Positions 25,411 through 34,258 are shown, numbered from the stretch's first letter. The stretch is DNA of 64,000 nucleotides from Roseivirga sp. BDSF3-8 (GCF_041449215.1 NZ_JBGNFV010000001.1:2931001-2995000); one strand, 5' to 3'. Notes: generated by a model from the sequence alone, not told the origin. Numbers and translations: made by a program.

Positions 25411-28095
25411 ATGAATACCACTTCTCCCCTGCAGGATACGCATGCCCTTGAGGCCGAGGAAGTTCTGCAAAAACTTGAAGCAAATAAGGAAAAAGGCCTC
25501 TCCGAAAGTGAGGCAGAATCGCGCCTTAAAAAGTACGGACCCAATAAGCTCAAAGAGAGTAAGACCAAAAGCATCTGGAAAATTCTCCTTGACCAGGTCA
25601 ATAATCCTGTAGTCTATCTCCTCGTTGCAGCCACTACCATCGCCTTCATATTCGGAGATACAGCCGAAGCCATAGCCATAGTCGTCGTCATCGTCGTTAA
25701 TGCAGTCATAGGTTTTTGGATGGAGTTTCAGGCCCAAAAGTCCGTCCAGGCACTGAAAGAAATGGATAAGATCACAGGTAGGGTCCGTCGCGATGGTAAA
25801 GATCAGGAGATTGATGCTGAGCGTATAGTGCCAGGTGATATCCTCGTGATAGATGGTGAAACCCTTATTCCTGCAGATGCACGCCTTATCGAAGAGTCTG
25901 AACTCGCTGTGGATGAGGCCGCACTCACCGGCGAATCCTTACCCGTAGAAAAGAACATCGAAAAACTCGAAGAAAATACCCAGACCGCCGACCGGCTCAA
26001 TATGGTCTATAAGGGTACTGCGGCTACCAGCGGCCATGCCCTCGGTGTGGTCGTTGCCACCGGTATGGAAACCGAGATAGGAAATATCTCCCAGATGGTA
26101 GAAGATGCCGGCGATGAAGAAGTCCCCCTGAATTCAAAACTTAATAAACTTACCCATAAGCTGATTTATGTCACCCTGGGTATGTCCGCAGCTTTTTTCC
26201 TCATAGGTAAACTCTCAGGCGAAGACACCTATCAGCTTGTACAGACCTCAATAGCCTGGGCTATTGCCGCCATTCCCGAAGGCCTGCCCATTGTCGCCAG
26301 TATAGCCCTTGCACGGGGTATGCTCCGGTTAGCTAAGCAAAATGTTATCGTCAAAAAACTTGCTGCGGTAGAAACCCTGGGAGAAACTACTGTCATATTT
26401 ACGGATAAAACCGGTACCCTTACCGAAAACAAACTTTCAGTTCACACCCTTGCCGTACCAGGAGCAGATGTACATCTAGAACTCGACCATAATGATACTG
26501 TGGACGTAAGCACAGAGGAGAATGAGAATATTCGTCGCCTCACCCAGATCAGCGTAGCCTGTAATAATGCTGAACTCATAGAAAATGAAGAAGAGCAAGG
26601 AGGAGACCCCCTCGAGCTCGCCCTGCTCAGGTTTGCCCGTATGGCCGATAAAGAGATTTACGAAACCCTGTTATCCTCAGAAAGAGTAGACGAGGAGCCC
26701 TTTGATTCTGATTCCAAGATCATGGGCACCGTGGATAAGCTGGGAGATGGCTACTTCATAGCCGCCAAAGGCGCGGTAGAGGCGGTACTTGATCGCTGTG
26801 ATAAACTCCTGGAAAACGGAGAAGAAAAGGAGATGACCGAGGAATTGCGTGAGAAGTGGGCAACACATCACGACGAACTCGCCGGCGATGGCCTGCGTGT
26901 CCTTGCCTTCGGTTATCGTGAGCAGCCCGAAGCCCCTTCCACAGAGTCAGCAGATGGCGTCAAGAAATTTGTGGACGGGCTTACTTTTGCCGGATATATC
27001 GGCTTCCTTGATCCACCACGTGAAGATGCAGCCGAGGCTATACAAACCTGCCGTGATGCAGGTATCACAGTAGTCATGGTGACTGGTGACCATCCGGGTA
27101 CAGCCAGTAATATCGCCAAACGAGTGAAGCTACTCGACGAGATAGAGGATAGCAAGGTAGAGCATGGCTCCGAGCTTGAATCCAATCTCAGTGACGACCG
27201 CCGGGAAAGCGTGTATAACACCCGTGTATTTAGCCGCGTAGATCCCAGGCAAAAGCTGGACATGGTGTCCCTGTTTCAGGACAAAGGAGAAATTGTCGGC
27301 ATGACAGGTGATGGCGTAAACGATGCACCGGCCCTTAAAAAAGCCAATATTGGTATCGCAATGGGAGATAAAGGAACCCAGGTAGCCAAAGAAGTCGCCG
27401 ATATGGTGCTTAAGGATGATCGGTTTAGCTCAATAGTAAATGCCATTCGGTACGGTCGTATCATCTTTGGTAACATCCGTAAGTTTATTCTCTATCAGTT
27501 AAGTTATCACTTTGCAGAGATCATTCTCATTGCATCCATAAGTTTCACACTGTTCAACCTTCCTATTAAGCCCCTCCAGTTACTATTTCTGAACCTGCTT
27601 TCAGATGTATTCCCTGCGCTGGCACTCGGAATAGGAGAGGGGAGCCCCGATGTGATGAAGCATCCGCCAAAAGACCCTCAGGAGCCTATCGTTACCAAAA
27701 GTCACTGGCTCATGATCGCTTTTCACGGACTCGTGCTCGCAATATTTATAATAGGAGCCTACCTATACTCTCTCAAAGGATGGGGTGATAGCGAAGAAGT
27801 GGCTAATAATGTGGCTTTCTTTAGCCTCGCCTTCTCTCAGTTACTTCATGTATTCAACATGCGCGAAAGGTCAGAGCATATCTTCAATAATCAGGTTGTA
27901 AAGAATAAATTCATATGGATGGCCCTCGTGTTCTGCGTGGCAGCCTTACTCGCAGCCTACTTTATTCCTGGCTTAAGAGAAGTGCTTAACTTTGTAGATA
28001 TTGACGCAAGGCACTGGTTGCTCATTGTGGGTGCCGCCTTAGCCCCTGTAGTGATTATTCAGGCCCTTAAAGCCGCCGGCTTCAAATATGCCTGA
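25411..28095 (+). CDS. P2-type cation-transporting ATPase (Ca2+/Na+ ATPase-like)
   Basis: An 894-residue ion pump in the inner membrane. The ATG at 25411 is chosen over an in-frame TTG at 25342 because it starts the normal N-terminal domain ([22 protein letters not shown]). The A-domain shows AALTGES. Helix 4 has [10 protein letters not shown], the PEGL motif of P2 calcium/sodium pumps. The phosphorylation loop is FTDKTGTLT, the hinge [22 protein letters not shown] contains the Mg-binding Asp residues, and the C-terminal helices are complete. Calcium export is the most likely role; sodium or another cation is possible. Confidence 0.9.
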   Translation: MNTTSPLQDTHALEAEEVLQKLEANKEKGLSESEAESRLKKYGPNKLKESKTKSIWKILLDQVNNPVVYLLVAATTIAFIFGDTAEAIAIVVVIVVNAVIGFWMEFQAQKSVQALKEMDKITGRVRRDGKDQEIDAERIVPGDILVIDGETLIPADARLIEESELAVDEAALTGESLPVEKNIEKLEENTQTADRLNMVYKGTAATSGHALGVVVATGMETEIGNISQMVEDAGDEEVPLNSKLNKLTHKLIYVTLGMSAAFFLIGKLSGEDTYQLVQTSIAWAIAAIPEGLPIVASIALARGMLRLAKQNVIVKKLAAVETLGETTVIFTDKTGTLTENKLSVHTLAVPGADVHLELDHNDTVDVSTEENENIRRLTQISVACNNAELIENEEEQGGDPLELALLRFARMADKEIYETLLSSERVDEEPFDSDSKIMGTVDKLGDGYFIAAKGAVEAVLDRCDKLLENGEEKEMTEELREKWATHHDELAGDGLRVLAFGYREQPEAPSTESADGVKKFVDGLTFAGYIGFLDPPREDAAEAIQTCRDAGITVVMVTGDHPGTASNIAKRVKLLDEIEDSKVEHGSELESNLSDDRRESVYNTRVFSRVDPRQKLDMVSLFQDKGEIVGMTGDGVNDAPALKKANIGIAMGDKGTQVAKEVADMVLKDDRFSSIVNAIRYGRIIFGNIRKFILYQLSYHFAEIILIASISFTLFNLPIKPLQLLFLNLLSDVFPALALGIGEGSPDVMKHPPKDPQEPIVTKSHWLMIAFHGLVLAIFIIGAYLYSLKGWGDSEEVANNVAFFSLAFSQLLHVFNMRERSEHIFNNQVVKNKFIWMALVFCVAALLAAYFIPGLREVLNFVDIDARHWLLIVGAALAPVVIIQALKAAGFKYA

Positions 28096-28115
28096 TACTG
28101 ATTCTAACTAATACC

Positions 28116-28165
28116 AGGCGGGGACTATGAGCGTTTCAACACCGCATAGTCCCCGCCTCTTTTTA
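28116..28165. terminator. bidirectional terminator overlapping a stop codon
   Basis: A perfect 14-bp GC-rich stem (28116-28129 with 28145-28158) is followed on the plus strand by CTTTTTATT. It terminates the ATPase gene. The stop codon of the convergent minus-strand glycosyltransferase-like gene (28125-28127) lies inside the left arm. Confidence 0.85.
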
Positions 28166-29573
28166 TTACCCTGTACCCAAACCATTCTTTACCCTCCTGC
28201 ACCTCATCTTCAGTAAAAGTCTTGTAGATAAGATCATTTTGCAATTGAAAATCAATCACTATGTAGTCCGCATCCATTTCACGGGCAAAGCTGAAGTAAT
28301 CCTCCTTTGACCACGTCAGATTATAATACCTGTTTACCCGCAGGTTATATGCCTGCGTGGTATATAGACGGTGATTCTCTACCTCATTAAAAAAGAACGT
28401 AGCCGGGCCGTAAACCGTAGACCCTTCAGGTATGCTTTCAGCTATACGGCTGTTTCGGGCCGACAGATCCACATGCTGCCTTATCATGTCCGTGATGTAG
28501 TATAGCTGTATCACACCAAACACCACAAAAGCTCCCTGCATTATCCTTACCCCCCATCTTTTATCTGTCTCCAGGTAAATATGCACCAGCAACAGCACCA
28601 TATAGGGCAGGATCAACAGCCCATACTTGCTCGTATGTCCGTGGCTGATAGCGGCTAGTGCCAGCCCTGCCGAGCCTCCATACAGTATCAGGTCACGGTG
28701 CTTTTTTAAGATTGATTTGCCTCCTGCTATCAGCGCAACTATAAATAACAGGCTAAAAGAAGCCTCCCTGGGCGAGTGGAAATAGCGTCTATGGTCATTC
28801 AGAATCTTTACCAAAGGCGCATACCATACGAAATCCTTTTTTTCAAGCACCGGATCGTTTCCAAACTGCCACCTCAAGCCCTCCCAATCCGCCGTACTCT
28901 GTATATCCCAGAAGTATAGTAGCGTGACTAATCCACCGGCAAGACCAAATAATAACGCATGCCCCCACCGTCTATGTGCAAGAAGCAAGAGCCCTCCCGC
29001 TCCAATAAAAATGACTCCGTTGAGGTGAGTCAAGGCCCCCAGGCCAGCAAAAAAGCCACCTGATAATACGTGCCACACTGAAGAGTTGGTGAGGTGAGCC
29101 TTTATAAAGTAAAACCCCAGAAAGCCGAAAGTCATAACCATCACCTCCGGGCGCCACATAAAATTAAAAGTGATGAATAATGAATAGCTAAAAAAAATAA
29201 TCAGGGACAACATAAGCCCTTCAGGTGATTTCTGATTTTGCTCCCTGTGCCAGTATTGCCGTAAGACCAGGCAAAAGGCTATCGTGATACCCAGCATAAA
29301 AGCCCTCAACAGACCCAGAGATAATCCCGCGCTGTGGATAAGTGCAGCCCCTGTCAAAACGAAAAGTCTGTGATATACATACAGCCTGTCCTCCCAGCCT
29401 ACCCCCATTCCCGAATACATAACTCCCTTAGGAGTACCCTCCTTTACTAACCAATAGCTATGTTCTGCCAATATAGCCTCATCGTTATCAGGTGTACGCT
29501 CAAATAAGCTTACGGCAAACAGTAGAAGCACCAGGCTCAGGAATAACCACAGAAATTTTCTTTCATTCTTCAT
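28125..29573 (-). CDS. GT-C-type (ArnT/PMT-like) membrane glycosyltransferase, putative
   Basis: This 482-residue protein has about 10-12 transmembrane helices. Its first loop contains TPDNDEAILAEHSYWL near 27-42, an acidic D-x-D-E motif typical of GT-C enzymes that use polyprenyl-phosphate sugars. The C-terminal 110 residues form a soluble domain (GSTVYGPATFFFNE; DADYIVIDFQLQND), also usual in this class. Donor and acceptor are unknown. It is the first of three envelope glycosyltransferases between 28.1 and 32.5 kb. A TATTTTTG box lies 7 bases before the ATG on the minus strand. Confidence 0.7.
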   Translation of the reverse strand: MKNERKFLWLFLSLVLLLFAVSLFERTPDNDEAILAEHSYWLVKEGTPKGVMYSGMGVGWEDRLYVYHRLFVLTGAALIHSAGLSLGLLRAFMLGITIAFCLVLRQYWHREQNQKSPEGLMLSLIIFFSYSLFITFNFMWRPEVMVMTFGFLGFYFIKAHLTNSSVWHVLSGGFFAGLGALTHLNGVIFIGAGGLLLLAHRRWGHALLFGLAGGLVTLLYFWDIQSTADWEGLRWQFGNDPVLEKKDFVWYAPLVKILNDHRRYFHSPREASFSLLFIVALIAGGKSILKKHRDLILYGGSAGLALAAISHGHTSKYGLLILPYMVLLLVHIYLETDKRWGVRIMQGAFVVFGVIQLYYITDMIRQHVDLSARNSRIAESIPEGSTVYGPATFFFNEVENHRLYTTQAYNLRVNRYYNLTWSKEDYFSFAREMDADYIVIDFQLQNDLIYKTFTEDEVQEGKEWFGYRVIKRGGDYAVLKRS

Positions 29574-29888
29574 GCAGCCGCAAAAATAAGAATATCTTAA
29601 AGTATTGCTGCTTTTCAGGCTAGTATGAACCTTACTGGAAGAATATTTGGCATATAGGAGTTTTTGAGCTTTTCTAATAATGGGTAGCTAAAAAATCACC
29701 AGGCTTTTGATAGTAAATTTGGTTAGATCATCCAGAAAAGCACGGATTTAATTAGGTGATTTACATCAATTAATAGTATACTTGGTGTCAATATGAGTCT
29801 ATCAAATAGCTGTTTTGATTATGTTTTTACGCATGTAAATTTTCAGCTATATGAAGAGACCTATTACTAACTTATAATTAATTGTACT
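29574..29888. other. 315-base AT-rich region upstream of the first peptide gene
   Basis: No gene is supported. The region separates the divergent GT-C gene from the small peptide gene at 29889. It is AT-rich and contains TAAATTTG at 29714-29721 without a partner TTG, and the promoter-like pair at 29815-29843 described separately. Confidence 0.5.
29815..29843 (+). promoter_or_regulatory. candidate promoter for the first RiPP-like gene
   Basis: TTG at 29815-29817 and TAAATTTT at 29836-29843 are separated by 18 bases. The second box differs from TAnnTTTG at the last base. It would give a leader of about 38 bases before the ATG at 29889. Confidence 0.4.
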
Positions 29889-30053
29889 ATGAAAAAGGCT
29901 AAACTAAGTCTGGAAGAACTAAATGTGAAAAGCTTTAAAACTAGCAGAGAAGATGCTCATAGCGTGAAAGCTGGTATCGACCCTAGCGTAAGATCTTTTT
30001 GCTACAAAAACTCTACCTGTCAGGCTTGTAATGAGCGCACTTACTGGTGCTAA
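29889..30053 (+). CDS. Pinensin/lanthipeptide-like RiPP precursor, copy 1
   Basis: This 54-residue gene is missed by length-limited gene calling. The leader-like half begins MKKAKLSLEELNVKSFKTS, the pattern (basic start, LSLEEL, then SF-x-TS) seen in Bacteroidota lanthipeptide leaders of the pinensin kind. VKAG (26-29) marks a probable cleavage junction. The core has Cys38, Cys44, Cys47 and Cys54 spaced Cx5C, Cx2C, Cx6C and ends TYWC, with Ser and Thr available for dehydration. Copy 2 has the same architecture and spacing. No LanB, LanC, LanM, radical SAM or C39 peptidase gene lies in this window, so modification would need enzymes encoded elsewhere. Pinensin family membership is recalled, not searched. 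Confidence 0.75.
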   Translation: MKKAKLSLEELNVKSFKTSREDAHSVKAGIDPSVRSFCYKNSTCQACNERTYWC

Positions 30054-30083
30054 TCCTCTCAGATATTTAAAAGTTTGATATGC

Positions 30084-30109
30084 AAAAGCTGTCCTCGGAC
30101 AGCTTTTTT
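30084..30109 (+). terminator. intrinsic terminator of RiPP-like gene 1
   Basis: Perfect arms 30084-30094 and 30097-30107 (AAAAGCTGTCC type) with a minimal loop are followed by T residues, 30 bases after the stop codon. It makes the peptide gene a monocistronic unit. Confidence 0.85.
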
Positions 30110-30305
30110 CATTTAAGAGCTATACCTTCAGTAGATTCTTTAAATGCATTCAGAATTAGCCAATGGGGCCCTGGAATAGCTTCTAAAACAAAGTAGACAA
30201 ACAGAAAGTAAAAGGGGTAATCAAATCATTTATCTATCATCAATTGATTTTCTTAGTTTAATTTTTAAGTTATAAACTCATTTTTATAAAAAATTTCAAG
30301 AGATA

Positions 30306-30461
30306 ATGAAAGACAAGAGACTAAACTTAGAGGCCATTAAATTAACAAGCTTTACCACTTCTGATCTCAAAGCAGAGTCAGTTAAAGGCGGAACCAAAGA
30401 ATCATACTGCCATTACATTTCAGTATGCGCTGCTTGCGATGAACCCACTTACTGGTGCTAG
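30306..30461 (+). CDS. Pinensin/lanthipeptide-like RiPP precursor, copy 2
   Basis: This 51-residue paralogue of the gene at 29889 has leader MKDKRLNLEAIKLTSFTTS, followed by a VKGG junction (26-29), the classical double-glycine type cut by C39 peptidases. The core has Cys35, Cys41, Cys44 and Cys51 with the same Cx5C, Cx2C, Cx6C spacing and the same TYWC ending. The residues between the cysteines differ almost completely (HYISV and AA against YKNST and QA). Leader and cysteine frame are thus conserved while loop residues vary, as in multi-product RiPP systems. It has its own downstream hairpins. No convincing promoter was identified. Confidence 0.75.
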   Translation: MKDKRLNLEAIKLTSFTTSDLKAESVKGGTKESYCHYISVCAACDEPTYWC

Positions 30462-30469
30462 GTTTATCA

Positions 30470-30487
30470 GTAAGCGGAAACGCTTAC
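30470..30487 (+). other. perfect hairpin with GAAA loop after RiPP-like gene 2
   Basis: GTAAGCG (30470-30476) and CGCTTAC (30481-30487) enclose a GAAA tetraloop, 9 bases after the stop codon and upstream of the terminator. It may stabilise the 3' end of the small mRNA. Confidence 0.5.
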
Positions 30488-30496
30488 AGGAAAAAT

Positions 30497-30522
30497 AAAA
30501 GCTGCCATCTGGCAGCTTTTTC
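30497..30522 (+). terminator. intrinsic terminator of RiPP-like gene 2
   Basis: Perfect arms 30497-30507 and 30510-30520 (AAAAGCTGCCA type) with a minimal loop end in a T run. The arm sequence is nearly the same as that of the first peptide gene's terminator, indicating duplication of the whole unit. Confidence 0.85.
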
Positions 30523-30544
30523 TAATAGCTCAATTTAAAAATTC

Positions 30545-31324
30545 TTATCTCTTCCCCTTAGGTTTCTGACTCAGCTCCTCACCCTCCTTGATCCTCCAGG
30601 CCTTCATATACCGTTCAAAAACCGTATAGCTAGCCATTACCGACAAGATAAAGCCTACCTTTCCATCCAGAAAGCCCCTTTTCATAATATAGTGCTTAAA
30701 GAACCTCCAGAATGGCTTCAGAAACAGATGATACCCTGTGATCTTTTCTGAACGATTTACATAATCATATGCAGACCAGGAAGTATAGCGATGAAACTTG
30801 AAAAGGTACTGCTCCAGCGTCGTGTACGTAAAATGATCCAGCTTATTTTTCAGCCTTCCTACCTTTCCCTCAGTTTCCACCTCCGCATGCACATGCAGAT
30901 CCTGATAGCGGCAGTTGTCCCTGCGAAATAGCCTGATCACCGCATCATTTTGCCACCCACTGTAGTTTACCCGGCGACCCATAAAATGGTTTTGGCGACC
31001 AATCCAGAAAGCACTTTTATCAGTACCCCTTTCAAGTATACCCTGCACCTCTTTCTGAAGCTTTTCCGGTACCCGCTCATCTGCATCCAGTAAAAAGATC
31101 CATTCATGCTTCGCCTGAGGGATTGTCCAGTTCTTTTGCGTCGCTGAGTTCACATACTCGTGCTCCAACACCCTGTCTGCCAGGGGACGGGCCAGGTCTA
31201 CTGTGCCATCTGTAGAAAAACTGTCCACAACGATCACTTCATCGGCCCATCTTACCGACTTAATAGCCTCCTCAATGTGCACCGCTTCATTAAACGTGGG
31301 TATGATTGCCGTAATCTTCTGCAT
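30545..31324 (-). CDS. Family 2 glycosyltransferase (WaaE/KdtX-like)
   Basis: This 259-residue GT-A enzyme is probably involved in LPS core or other surface glycan. The ATG at 31324 is used; an upstream in-frame extension to 31357 adds residues that do not fit the family. The N-terminus MQKITAIIPTFNEAVHIEEA is typical of GT2. WADEVIVVDSFSTDGT, then ATQKNWTIPQ and LLDADERVP (the DxD-type motif, 80-82) match the WaaE-like beta-1,4-glucosyltransferase group. A 45-base gap separates it from the upstream GT4 gene on the same strand. Confidence 0.85.
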   Translation of the reverse strand: MQKITAIIPTFNEAVHIEEAIKSVRWADEVIVVDSFSTDGTVDLARPLADRVLEHEYVNSATQKNWTIPQAKHEWIFLLDADERVPEKLQKEVQGILERGTDKSAFWIGRQNHFMGRRVNYSGWQNDAVIRLFRRDNCRYQDLHVHAEVETEGKVGRLKNKLDHFTYTTLEQYLFKFHRYTSWSAYDYVNRSEKITGYHLFLKPFWRFFKHYIMKRGFLDGKVGFILSVMASYTVFERYMKAWRIKEGEELSQKPKGKR

Positions 31325-31369
31325 ATCACTATCTATACTAAGCCTGTAGACCGGCAAAAGTAGTAAAAT

Positions 31370-32464
31370 TTAAACTGAGCCTCCTTCTATCAGAGTTTTG
31401 AAGAAGTTCTCATAGTTTGAGATAGTGTTTTCAATGGAAAATTCCTCCAGGGCAGTCCTGTAACCATTTTCGATCAGCTTCGATCGAAGCCCTTCATCCT
31501 CCAGTACCTGCTTAATTTGTTCCGACAGTTCCCTGATATTTCCATGGCCAAACATCAGTCCATTCTCTTCGTGACGAATCAGATCAGGGTTACCCGCTGC
31601 CCGTGTAGCAATTACCGGCACCCCCATAGCCATTGACTCTAATAAAGACTGTGAGAGTCCCTCAATCGTACTCGGCAATACATTCAACCTAAAAAGTGGA
31701 TAGTAACTCAATACCTTATCCGCAGGCACCCGGCCACAAAAATGAATGGTATGTGGCACCTTATAGTGATTCATTATCTCACGGTATTCCGGAGTTATAT
31801 CCACTCCAATAAAAAATGCCGTCACCTTCTTCTCCAACATACCTATAGCCCGCAATAGCTGATCCTGATGTTTCTTTCTACTTACGCAGCCTATTACAGG
31901 CGTATCAGCTGTAATCCCGTAAGTATCCGCCAGCTCCTGAGTCAGGCCTGTATCATAATGAGAGTATTTTTCCCGGGGCGTCCCATTGTAGATCACCTTT
32001 ATATGGTCCGCAGGCATACCAGGACCCGCCAGAGCCTTCTTCACCCCATTGCTAACGGCCACCACTGCATCAGTGCCCTTATGATATAGTACATTCTGAA
32101 GGTAGCCTCCCGCGCTTTTCGGAATCTGGCGCCTGGTATGCACCACCCTGACCGGCAGCTTGTATCGCCACTTTGCAAACATGCTCGTATACCTGTCTCG
32201 GCTGCTTTGCGCGTTGATAAGCTCAATCCGGTACCTCTTGGTCAGGTCTGCAATCTGCCTCATATTGGCACCATCCAGTTTTCCCTTAAAGGTCATAGGC
32301 ACCCGTCTTGCAGCACTATTCTCCAGCAGGCGATACAGCATGCTCGACTCCGGGCAGCCAACCAGAATAGTGTGACCTCTTTCAGCCAGTCCATTTGCTA
32401 GAAAATAGATCGATTGTGTCGAGCCTGCAATACCACCCTGGTATGTGAGAAAAAGAATATTCAT
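31370..32464 (-). CDS. Family 4 glycosyltransferase (GT-B fold)
   Basis: This 364-residue GT-B enzyme begins MNILFLTYQGGIAGSTQSIYF, with the GGxxxS/T acceptor-side loop. The C-terminal half has the donor-binding region PLFRLNVLPSTIEGLSQSLLE (E-x7-E type, near 265-285) and VPVIATRAAGNPDLI. HTRRQIPKSAGG in the N-domain is notable but common in relatives. It probably transfers a nucleotide-activated hexose to a surface glycan, upstream of the GT2 gene in the same orientation. Confidence 0.87.
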   Translation of the reverse strand: MNILFLTYQGGIAGSTQSIYFLANGLAERGHTILVGCPESSMLYRLLENSAARRVPMTFKGKLDGANMRQIADLTKRYRIELINAQSSRDRYTSMFAKWRYKLPVRVVHTRRQIPKSAGGYLQNVLYHKGTDAVVAVSNGVKKALAGPGMPADHIKVIYNGTPREKYSHYDTGLTQELADTYGITADTPVIGCVSRKKHQDQLLRAIGMLEKKVTAFFIGVDITPEYREIMNHYKVPHTIHFCGRVPADKVLSYYPLFRLNVLPSTIEGLSQSLLESMAMGVPVIATRAAGNPDLIRHEENGLMFGHGNIRELSEQIKQVLEDEGLRSKLIENGYRTALEEFSIENTISNYENFFKTLIEGGSV

Positions 32465-32734
32465 AAAATTAGCGTGCCGTCAGCTTCAAAATTGATATCT
32501 GGATCCGGTAAAATCAGAAAATGAGACAGTTACACCTAAAAAATGCAATCCGGAATGTAAAGAAAATACGTAAATACTTCAATTCACAATATTTTCTTAC
32601 ATGGATGGTTTATAACTTTTGAGGTATATACAAGTTAATATTCTAGAGAAATCACGTTGCCTTTCATCCGGGCGTGTGTTCCTCACCCAATCCACGATAA
32701 TCCGGGAATTAGATAAGTGGCAAAATCCGAAATT

Positions 32735-33346
32735 ATGGCTGAAGATAATAAAACGAAAGAAGTAGAAAGCAGGGAGGATACAAAGCCAAGGTACTCTGAG
32801 GCAAAAAAGGTAAAAGTGTTCGAAGGCGAGTTTATGCCCCACATAGACTCAATGTACAACTTTGCCTATCGCCTCACATTCGATGAAGATGATGCAAAGG
32901 ACCTTGTACAGGAAACATATTTAAAGGCATTTCGCTTTATAGAAAGCTTCCAGGAAGGAACTAACGCAAAGGCATGGCTGTTCCGAATACTGAAAAACAG
33001 CTTCATAAATGACTTCCGTAAGAAAAGTAAAGAACCTTCAAAAGTTGATTATCAGGAGGTTGAAACTTTTTACAACTCGGATGACATTGATGAAAATATC
33101 ACAACAGACCTGCGCATAGAAACCGTGCAGGATATGATCGGTGACGAAGTATCAAATGCGCTTAACAGTTTGGCTATTGACTTCAGGACCGTTATTATTC
33201 TTTGTGATCTGGAAGGCTTCACCTACGAAGAAATGGCGAAAATATTAGATATTCCCATAGGAACCGTAAGGTCAAGATTACACAGAGCCAGAAACCTTCT
33301 TAAAGAGAAGCTTTTTAAATACGCAAGTTCAATGGGTTATAACTAG
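32735..33346 (+). CDS. ECF-type RNA polymerase sigma factor
   Basis: This 203-residue group 4 sigma factor has region 2 (FAYRLTFDEDDAKDLVQETYLKA with WLFRILKNSFINDFRK) and region 4 (TVIILCDLEGFTYEEMAKIL, then IPIGTVRSRLHRARNLLKEKL). A GTG at 32717 would add six residues; the ATG at 32735 is preferred. The charged N-terminal lead of about 30 residues is longer than in minimal ECFs. The next gene encodes a small Cys-containing protein in the anti-sigma position, 16 bases away. Likely regulon: envelope or redox stress, inferred. Confidence 0.93.
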   Translation: MAEDNKTKEVESREDTKPRYSEAKKVKVFEGEFMPHIDSMYNFAYRLTFDEDDAKDLVQETYLKAFRFIESFQEGTNAKAWLFRILKNSFINDFRKKSKEPSKVDYQEVETFYNSDDIDENITTDLRIETVQDMIGDEVSNALNSLAIDFRTVIILCDLEGFTYEEMAKILDIPIGTVRSRLHRARNLLKEKLFKYASSMGYN

Positions 33347-33362
33347 AGGATAATTTTAAAGA

Positions 33363-33644
33363 ATGGCAGTTTCTACTAACAAAACCACTCACCGCACTAC
33401 CGAACTAAGCGATTGTACTGATCAGGATCTTTGTAAAGAGATGCTTTACAGAGTTATAGACGGTCAGGCAAGCTCCCGGGAGGAGGAAATCTTCGGGAGA
33501 AAAATTGAAAACTGCATGAGTTGTTTTAAGCAGTATCAGTATGAAAAAAGCATGAAAGACGTAATCGTCAGTAAAATCGACAAAAAATCCGTACCTTCGA
33601 GCCTCGCAGAAGATATCATATTCAAAGTAAAAAAACTGGCCTGA
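33363..33644 (+). CDS. Putative ZAS-like anti-sigma factor
   Basis: This 93-residue soluble protein has no transmembrane helix. It carries four cysteines: C18 and C24 in LSDCTDQDLCKEML, and a CxxC (NCMSC, near 51-54) preceded by a helix (EEEIFGRKIE). ZAS anti-sigma factors use HxxxCxxC; here the His position is Lys, so the zinc site is degenerate or uses other ligands. Position directly after the sigma gene is the main argument for its role. The gmk gene follows after 9 bases. Confidence 0.65.
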   Translation: MAVSTNKTTHRTTELSDCTDQDLCKEMLYRVIDGQASSREEEIFGRKIENCMSCFKQYQYEKSMKDVIVSKIDKKSVPSSLAEDIIFKVKKLA

Positions 33645-33653
33645 TTTTACAGA

Positions 33654-34244
33654 ATGCAGCAAGGTAAAGCGTTCATTTTTTCGGCTCCCTCCGGATCCGG
33701 TAAGACAACTATTGTTCAACACCTGATTAAAAATGACCCCCGCCTGGGGTTTTCTATTTCTGCCTGCACCAGAGATAAAAGAGGAAGGACCGAAGAGAAC
33801 GGAAAAGATTATTACTTCCTCACACCTGACGAGTTCAAGCAAAAAATTGATGCCGATGAGTTTATCGAATGGGAAGAAGTTTACCCCGGAAACTTTTATG
33901 GCACGCTGAAATCCGAAATCCAGCGTATATGGGATTCCGGAAAGCATGTGATTTTTGATGTGGATGTCAAGGGAGGGATAAACCTGAAAGAGTATTTTGG
34001 TAATAATGGTCTTTCGGTATTTGTAAAGGTTCCCTCTATGGATGCCTTGGCCTCTCGTCTTAATGACCGCGGTACAGATTCCCCCCAGAGTATCAGCCAG
34101 CGCCTTTTCAAGGCTAAGTTTGAAATGCAGTTTGAGAACCATTTTGACCTTACACTGGTAAACCAGTATCTTGAAACGTCTTTTAGGGAAGCCCAGGCCC
34201 TTATCGATGATTTTATTGCCAGGCCTGTGGGCGCTGCTTATTAA
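33654..34244 (+). CDS. gmk: Guanylate kinase
   Basis: Phosphorylates GMP to GDP with ATP. The 196-residue enzyme has the P-loop [11 protein letters not shown] (8-18), the GMP-binding [11 protein letters not shown] and the [13 protein letters not shown] region, and a lid with [17 protein letters not shown]. Length is normal. It lies in a plus-strand run with the sigma/anti-sigma genes and nadD (15-base gap), suggesting at least partial cotranscription. Confidence 0.97.
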   Translation: MQQGKAFIFSAPSGSGKTTIVQHLIKNDPRLGFSISACTRDKRGRTEENGKDYYFLTPDEFKQKIDADEFIEWEEVYPGNFYGTLKSEIQRIWDSGKHVIFDVDVKGGINLKEYFGNNGLSVFVKVPSMDALASRLNDRGTDSPQSISQRLFKAKFEMQFENHFDLTLVNQYLETSFREAQALIDDFIARPVGAAY

Positions 34245-34258
34245 CTTATACCGAACCG

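Noticed and set aside
28125-32464. Complete polysaccharide biosynthesis cluster
   Set aside because: Only three glycosyltransferase-like genes are present, separated by the peptide genes; no flippase, polymerase or nucleotide-sugar genes accompany them.
33405-34142. 245-codon minus-strand open frame
   Set aside because: It is antisense to the anti-sigma and gmk genes, both supported by motifs and context.
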